Assembly (NCBI GenBank): GCA_904420155.1
Contig: CAJFUH010000176.1
Span: 1-17,613 of the forward strand
Direction of reading: 5' to 3'
DNA: 17,613 bases
From: an uncultured Clostridia bacterium
Lineage (GTDB): Bacteria > Bacillota > Clostridia > Oscillospirales > Acutalibacteraceae
Position 1 is the stretch's first letter. Every line of letters begins with the position of its first letter. Positions 13,123 to 17,613 of the stretch are shown here, piece by piece. Below the pieces are notes generated by a model that ran no database searches, was not told where the DNA came from, and worked only from the letters and a program-made list of their open reading frames with translations. Both the position numbers and the translations under genes were made by a program.

Positions 13123-16100
13123 TCAGGAAAGAGGGGTTTGAGCGTTTTTCAACACTTCCCGCAACAGGTCCAGGGGAGGGATATGATTGTCTATTTTTAC
13201 GGATATATAGGGTTTGGCCCCTGCGTTTACCATCACGCGCCCTTTCATGGAAGAAGTGAGGGCGGCGATCTGTTTCATATCGATCTTCTTTTGGAAGAGC
13301 AATAGGGCGTTATTCTGCTGTTTGATCTCATAGATCCCCAGGGAGGCCGCCGTGTTCCGGATCAAAGCCACGTCGATCAATCCTTTGACAGAGGCGGGGG
13401 GTTCGCCGAAACGGTCGATCAGCTCGTCGATAACGTCGGAAGCGTCCTCCTCGGTGCGGATATCGGAGATCCGGCGGTAGATATCCAGCCGCTGGCTGAG
13501 GCTTTCGATATAGCTTTCGGGGATATGGGCCTGTACCTGGACGTCCACCAGGCATTCCAATTCGTAGGGGGCGGCTTTTTCCCCTTTTTCCTCACTGACA
13601 GCCTCGCCCAGCAGGCGCAGATACATGTCGTAACCTACGGACTCCATATGCCCATGCTGTTCCCCGCCCAATAGGTTTCCAGCGCCCCTCAACTCTAAAT
13701 CGCGCATGGCGATCTTAAACCCGGATCCGAATTCGGTGAATTCCCGGATAGCGGACAAGCGTTTCTGGGCGATTTCCGACAGCACCTTGTTGCGGGTAAA
13801 AGTGAGATAGGCGTAAGCCCGGCGGGAGGAACGGCCCACACGCCCGCGGATCTGATGAAGCTGGGAAAGCCCCATATGGTCGGCGTTTTCAATAATGATC
13901 GTATTGACGTTGGGGATATCCACGCCGGTTTCGATGATGGTGGTGCACACCAGCACATTGATCTCCTGTTCCATCACTTTCCGCCAGATCTCGGAAAGTT
14001 CCCCTTCCGCCATTTTCCCGTGGCCAAACCCCACATTGGCTTCAGGGATATTGGCCTGGATGGAAGCCGCTACCCGTTCGATGGATTCCACGTTATTGTG
14101 CAGCCAATAGACCTGCCCGCCGCGGCGCAGTTCCCGGCGGATCGCGTCGTAAAGCATCACCGGGTCGTATTCCAAAACGTAAGTTTGCACCGGATGCCGG
14201 TCTTGCGGTGCCTCTTCCAGAACCGACATGTCCCGAATACCGGACATCGCCATATTTAAGGTACGGGGAATGGGGGTGGCGCTCAGGGTAAGCACATCCA
14301 CGTTTTTGGTCATTTCCTTAAAGCGTTCCTTTTGGGCCACGCCGAAACGTTGCTCCTCGTCGATGATGCACAGGCCCAGGTCGTGGAAAAAAACGTCTTT
14401 TTGTACCAAACGGTGGGTCCCGATGATCATATCGATTTCCCCGCGTTTCAGGCGTTTCAGGATCTCGGTCTGCTGTTTGGGGGTGCGGAACCGGGAGAGG
14501 ATTTCAATCCGGATAGGAAAGCCCTCAAACCGGCGGCACACGGTCTGAAAATGCTGCCAGGCCAGAATGGTGGTGGGGACCAGCATGGCGCATTGCTTGC
14601 CGTCGGTGACGCATTTAAAGGCGGCACGCAGGGCGACTTCGGTTTTCCCAAAGCCTACGTCCCCGCACAATAAGCGGTCCATGGGCTGTTCCCGTTCCAT
14701 ATCGTCCTTGATCTCCCGGATGCAGCGCATCTGGTCTTCGGTTTCCTCATATTCAAAATGGGATTCAAAATCCCGCTGCCATTCGTTGTCCGGGGGAAAG
14801 GCATGCCCCACGGTTTTCATGCGTTCCGCATACAGGCGGATCAGCTCCTTGGCGATGTCTTTTACCGCCTTGCGGACGCGGGTTTTGGCTTTTTGCCAGT
14901 CCGTGCCTCCCAGCCGGTTGAGCCGTACCGAGGAATCCTCCCGGGGGCCGATGTATTTCGATACCATGTCAAGCTGGGTGACCGGGACATACAGGGTGTC
15001 CCCTTTGGCGTATCGTACTTTGATATAATCTTTGATAACCCCCTGCATGGTAAGTTTGTGAATCCCCTCAAAAACACCGATCCCGTGGGCGGAATGCACC
15101 ACGTAATCCCCGGGGGTCAGCTCGGCGAGGCTGTAGATCTCCTGGCCGTTTTTGGGGCGACGGCGTTTTTTCGCAGGCAGGGAAGAGATGTGCCCGTGAG
15201 TAATCAAGGCGAATTTGGCGCCGGGGTACTCCATCCCCGCGCTGAGTGCGCCGGGAGTGACCAGCACCATCCCTTCTTTGATTTCCTCCGGATCCTCCAC
15301 ATATTCCGCCGGAATGCCTTTTTTCCTCAGTTCTTCGGCGACCGATTGGGCCGAACGCTGGGTCCCGCCCAGCACCACGCAGGCAGATTTTTCGTCCAAA
15401 AGGGATTCCAGATCCTCTTCCAAAAGTTGAAAGGAACCTCCCCAGACAGAGAGCTGCCGGGCGGTAAAATTGATGAGGGAAGAGAGGGGGGTGTCATAAC
15501 TGCCGCGGACAAAGGTATCCAGATAAATACAAGGACGCCCCTGGGTTTGCTTCTGCCAGTAAGTGAAGTCACCGGAATAGGTATCCAGACCCCTGCAAAG
15601 GACGCCGTCGGAGAAAAATTCTTTGACGTCCTCCCCCCACTGCCACTCCACAGAGCGGAGGCGTTCTTTGATCTTGATGGGTTCCGATTGGAAAATGAGG
15701 TCGTCCGGCCCAAAGTAATCCAATAACGTGGCAGGTTCCGGGTATATCAGGGGGAGAAATTTATCCAATGATCCGGGACGGCGCCCGGTGCGCAGCTTGT
15801 CGGCTTCCTTCTCCAAAACGTCTCTGGCCTTTTGGGCGGATTTTCCCCGCAGGGAAGAGGCCAATGCGTCGATTTTTTTGGCCAGGGATTCCGGGGAGCT
15901 CAGCAAGATCTCCGTAGAAGGGGCCAAGGTAATTTCTTCCACGGGATCGGTGCGGCGCTGGGATTCCACATCAAAGTACGACAGGGTATCGATTTCCTCC
16001 CCCCAATATTCCGCGCGGATAGGGGCGGGGGCGTCGGGGGTAAAGAAATCCAAAATACCGCCCCGGACGGCAAACTGGCCGGGGCCTTCCACCTGCTCAT

Positions 16101-16587
16101 AACGTTCATAACCGGAGGCCAAAAGCGCTTCCGTCACATGGGCGATGGGGACCTCCTGCCCCTGGCGCAGGGTTACAATCTTGCGGCGCAGTTCCTCTGG
16201 GGGGATGGTATGCTGTAGCGCGGCGTCAATACAGGAAATGACTACCTGATAGTCCCCATGGACCATGCGGGCCAGTACATGAAGGCGCTGGTGTTCGTAT
16301 TCCCGGGACTGCCCTTCGGTGTCCCGAAAGTTGAAATCCCGGGCGGGATAAACCATGGCGTCAGCGCCCATAGCCAGCAGGTCGTTGCACAGCCGCTGGG
16401 CTTCCGCTTCATCGGAAGCAACGACAAAAGCCCTGCGGTCTTTTTGAGAACACAGGGAATAGATGAGATGCGCTTTATGGATGCCGGAAAGCCCCGTGGC
16501 GGCCGCCGGGGTTTGCTTTTTGTCAATGGCGGCGCTGAGGCTCCGGTATTCCGGCAATCGGGTGAGAACATGTTTCAGGAATTTCAT
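13123..16587 (-). CDS. mfd: transcription-repair coupling factor Mfd
   Basis: This 1154-residue protein, typical of the family, displaces RNA polymerase stalled at DNA lesions and recruits UvrA. ATG 16587 follows TAGGAG; the frame extends to 16626 without a better site. In order there is a UvrB-like N-terminal region, and a CarD-like RNA polymerase interaction domain opening with PGDYVVHSAHGIGVFEG (about residues 489-505). The superfamily-2 translocase motor follows: Walker A GDVGFGKTE (about 640-648), Walker B-type DEEQRFGV (about 740), SATPIPRT, and GRVGRSSRRAYAYL with the family's Arg residues. The C-terminal TRCF domain completes it. The translocation motif region near GAGNLLGGEQHGH is intact. 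It stands between pth and the foldase, as in many Bacillota. Confidence 0.98.
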   Translation of the reverse strand: MKFLKHVLTRLPEYRSLSAAIDKKQTPAAATGLSGIHKAHLIYSLCSQKDRRAFVVASDEAEAQRLCNDLLAMGADAMVYPARDFNFRDTEGQSREYEHQRLHVLARMVHGDYQVVISCIDAALQHTIPPEELRRKIVTLRQGQEVPIAHVTEALLASGYERYEQVEGPGQFAVRGGILDFFTPDAPAPIRAEYWGEEIDTLSYFDVESQRRTDPVEEITLAPSTEILLSSPESLAKKIDALASSLRGKSAQKARDVLEKEADKLRTGRRPGSLDKFLPLIYPEPATLLDYFGPDDLIFQSEPIKIKERLRSVEWQWGEDVKEFFSDGVLCRGLDTYSGDFTYWQKQTQGRPCIYLDTFVRGSYDTPLSSLINFTARQLSVWGGSFQLLEEDLESLLDEKSACVVLGGTQRSAQSVAEELRKKGIPAEYVEDPEEIKEGMVLVTPGALSAGMEYPGAKFALITHGHISSLPAKKRRRPKNGQEIYSLAELTPGDYVVHSAHGIGVFEGIHKLTMQGVIKDYIKVRYAKGDTLYVPVTQLDMVSKYIGPREDSSVRLNRLGGTDWQKAKTRVRKAVKDIAKELIRLYAERMKTVGHAFPPDNEWQRDFESHFEYEETEDQMRCIREIKDDMEREQPMDRLLCGDVGFGKTEVALRAAFKCVTDGKQCAMLVPTTILAWQHFQTVCRRFEGFPIRIEILSRFRTPKQQTEILKRLKRGEIDMIIGTHRLVQKDVFFHDLGLCIIDEEQRFGVAQKERFKEMTKNVDVLTLSATPIPRTLNMAMSGIRDMSVLEEAPQDRHPVQTYVLEYDPVMLYDAIRRELRRGGQVYWLHNNVESIERVAASIQANIPEANVGFGHGKMAEGELSEIWRKVMEQEINVLVCTTIIETGVDIPNVNTIIIENADHMGLSQLHQIRGRVGRSSRRAYAYLTFTRNKVLSEIAQKRLSAIREFTEFGSGFKIAMRDLELRGAGNLLGGEQHGHMESVGYDMYLRLLGEAVSEEKGEKAAPYELECLVDVQVQAHIPESYIESLSQRLDIYRRISDIRTEEDASDVIDELIDRFGEPPASVKGLIDVALIRNTAASLGIYEIKQQNNALLLFQKKIDMKQIAALTSSMKGRVMVNAGAKPYISVKIDNHIPPLDLLREVLKNAQTPLS

Positions 16588-16599
16588 AGCAGCTCCTAA

Positions 16600-16619
16600 G
16601 AAAAGCCCCGGAAAGGGGC
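16600..16619 (-). terminator. terminator-like hairpin in the mfd leader
   Basis: On the minus strand GCCCC (16619-16615) and GGGGC (16609-16605) pair around a 5-base loop and are followed by TTTTC, ending just before the mfd ribosome site. The stem is short, so it may act as an attenuator or RNA stabiliser rather than a full stop. Confidence 0.45.
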
Positions 16620-16717
16620 GGGACAAAATGATGGATCAGAACAGATATTTTCACAGTTGTTTTACAGGAAAAACACAGAACTTTTGCGGTAAAGAGACAG
16701 GGGGCCCGTTCCCTTTG

Positions 16718-16759
16718 AAAAAATATTTTCCACCGAACAGCGGCCCATGGTGGAAAATA
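16718..16759 (-). terminator. terminator after pth
   Basis: On the minus strand TATTTTCCACC (16759-16749) and GGTGGAAAATA (16734-16724) form a perfect 11-bp stem with a 14-base loop, followed by TTTTTT (16723-16718). It lies 10 bases after the pth stop codon. Confidence 0.8.
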
Positions 16760-16769
16760 CTTTGGATTT

Positions 16770-17381
16770 TCAGGAATTATACCGGTTCATGGCTTCTTCG
16801 GTCTTACCTTCTACCATAAGAGACACAGCGGATACCGCTTTTTCAATGGCGGAGTACAGCTCTTTTTTCTCCGCTTCGGTGAATTGGGACAGCACCCAAT
16901 CCGCTAGGTTGTAATCGGGGCGGGGTTTGGCGCCCACGCCCATTTTGATGCGGGGGAACGTATCTTTCCCGGAAAGATAAATGATATTTTTGACGCCGTT
17001 GTGTCCCCCGTCGCTGCCTTTTTTCCGGATGCGGAGCCGCCCCGGGGGAAGGGAGATATCATCAAATATTATAATCGTCCGTTCCGGGGGAATTTTGTAG
17101 AAAGCCATAGCCTCCTGAACCGCTTGCCCGCTGAGGTTCATAAAAGTCTGGGGTTTCATCAACAGGACCCGTTTGCCTCCCAGCTCAGCGTCCCCTACCA
17201 GGGATTTAAACTTGATACGGTTGATTTGGGCATGGCATTGATTGGCCAGATAGTCCATGGTCATGAAACCGGCGTTGTGGCGGGTATTTTCATACTGCCG
17301 GCCGGGGTTTCCCAGCCCCACAATCAGGTATTCCACCGGGCCGGTAGGCATAAGGGAGGATTTGCGAAAAAGATGAAACAT
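16770..17381 (-). CDS. pth: peptidyl-tRNA hydrolase
   Basis: This 203-residue enzyme cleaves the ester bond of peptidyl-tRNA released prematurely from ribosomes, recycling tRNA; it is essential in most bacteria. Catalytic and substrate residues are all visible: VGLGNPG (21-27), catalytic His35 in TRHNAGF, Asn82 in FMNLSG, Asp108 in DDISLP and Asn128 in GGHNG, equivalent to His20, Asn68, Asp93 and Asn114 of the E. coli enzyme. ATG 17381 follows GAAGGAAGG about ten bases away; the alternative Met11 has no ribosome site, so a roughly ten-residue basic N-terminal extension is likely genuine. It is followed by mfd, a common order in Bacillota, though a terminator separates the two. Confidence 0.97.
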   Translation of the reverse strand: MFHLFRKSSLMPTGPVEYLIVGLGNPGRQYENTRHNAGFMTMDYLANQCHAQINRIKFKSLVGDAELGGKRVLLMKPQTFMNLSGQAVQEAMAFYKIPPERTIIIFDDISLPPGRLRIRKKGSDGGHNGVKNIIYLSGKDTFPRIKMGVGAKPRPDYNLADWVLSQFTEAEKKELYSAIEKAVSAVSLMVEGKTEEAMNRYNS

Positions 17382-17461
17382 AGGGAGAAAACCTTCCTTC
17401 TAAACTAAAATCTGATTTTGAAAGGGACCGTTGTAAGGAAAAGACAAGATTGATATCATGA

Positions 17462-17613
17462 GACACTCAAGGGGAGACGCAGCAGAATACCCTGGAGTTT
17501 CATGCCAAGCCATCCTTTTTATCCCTGATGGAAACTTTTGGTGCCGATGGAGCGCAAATGATTACAGAAGCTGCCAGGATGGGAAGGAAAAAGGTAGAAG
17601 GGTTTGATCCCCA
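17462..17613 (+). other. open reading frame running off the right edge, no start seen
   Basis: From the stop TGA at 17459 the frame is open for 50 codons to the window edge, and its translation (for example SLMETFGADGAQMITEAARMG) looks coding-like. It has no ATG, GTG or TTG early on. An ATG at 17458 in another frame would enter it if one G of the GGGG run at 17471-17474 were absent. This could be a gene with an unusual start, a frameshifted gene or a chance frame. No family was recognised. Confidence 0.3.

Noticed and set aside
14758..15726. 322-residue + strand frame
   Set aside because: It lies entirely antisense to mfd, has no ribosome site, and reflects the codon bias of mfd on the other strand.
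1..17613. CRISPR arrays, tRNA or rRNA genes, insertion sequences
   Set aside because: No regularly spaced repeats, no T-loop or acceptor patterns and no transposase motifs were seen on either strand.

Overview
The window looks like a chromosomal segment of a Gram-positive, low-to-moderate GC anaerobe of the class Clostridia, possibly Oscillospirales (inference). The grounds are strong purine-rich ribosome binding sites, frequent GTG starts, lipoprotein signal peptides with a lipobox, a pth-mfd-foldase gene order, YhgE/Pip and DhaS-like TetR families, and intrinsic terminators after most units. No rRNA, tRNA, CRISPR array or insertion sequence was recognised.

Region 1 (1-1480, + strand): the 3' end of an RtcB-type RNA ligase gene, then a four-helix DUF3267-like membrane protein whose HExxH-like motif has lost its first His, then a DUF4430 lipoprotein, closed by a terminator. 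Region 2 (1523-3553, +): a consensus-like promoter with a perfect 15-bp palindrome at the expected transcription start drives a tandem zinc-ribbon protein. Its stop codon overlaps the start of an unusually short Hanks-type kinase. A Sir2 NAD-dependent deacylase follows and ends in a terminator. Region 3 (3535-5575, +): a promoter overlapping that terminator precedes a large FUSC-family membrane protein, again closed by a terminator.

Region 4 (5576-6075) is about 500 bases without a convincing gene but rich in perfect inverted repeats, probably a structured RNA or a dispersed intergenic element. Region 5 (6076-8090): a small cupin (-) diverges from an FAD oxidoreductase fused to a Rieske [2Fe-2S] domain (+). 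The latter converges on the next gene across a terminator that can work in both directions. Region 6 (8089-11589): a YhgE/Pip membrane protein (-) and a DhaS-like TetR regulator (-) flank a small unrecognised + strand gene. The TetR promoter carries dyads that suggest autoregulation. Region 7 (11705-17381, -): pth, mfd and a SurA/PrsA-like lipoprotein foldase. They are separated by hairpins that look like terminators or attenuators, and the foldase has a long structured leader. The right edge (17462-17613) holds an open + strand frame without an obvious start.

Most genes are housekeeping or well-known families: RNA repair, transcription-coupled repair, peptidyl-tRNA recycling and extracytoplasmic folding. 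The least ordinary parts are the palindrome-controlled zinc-ribbon/mini-kinase pair, the hairpin-rich stretch at 5577-6075, and the dyads around the TetR promoter.
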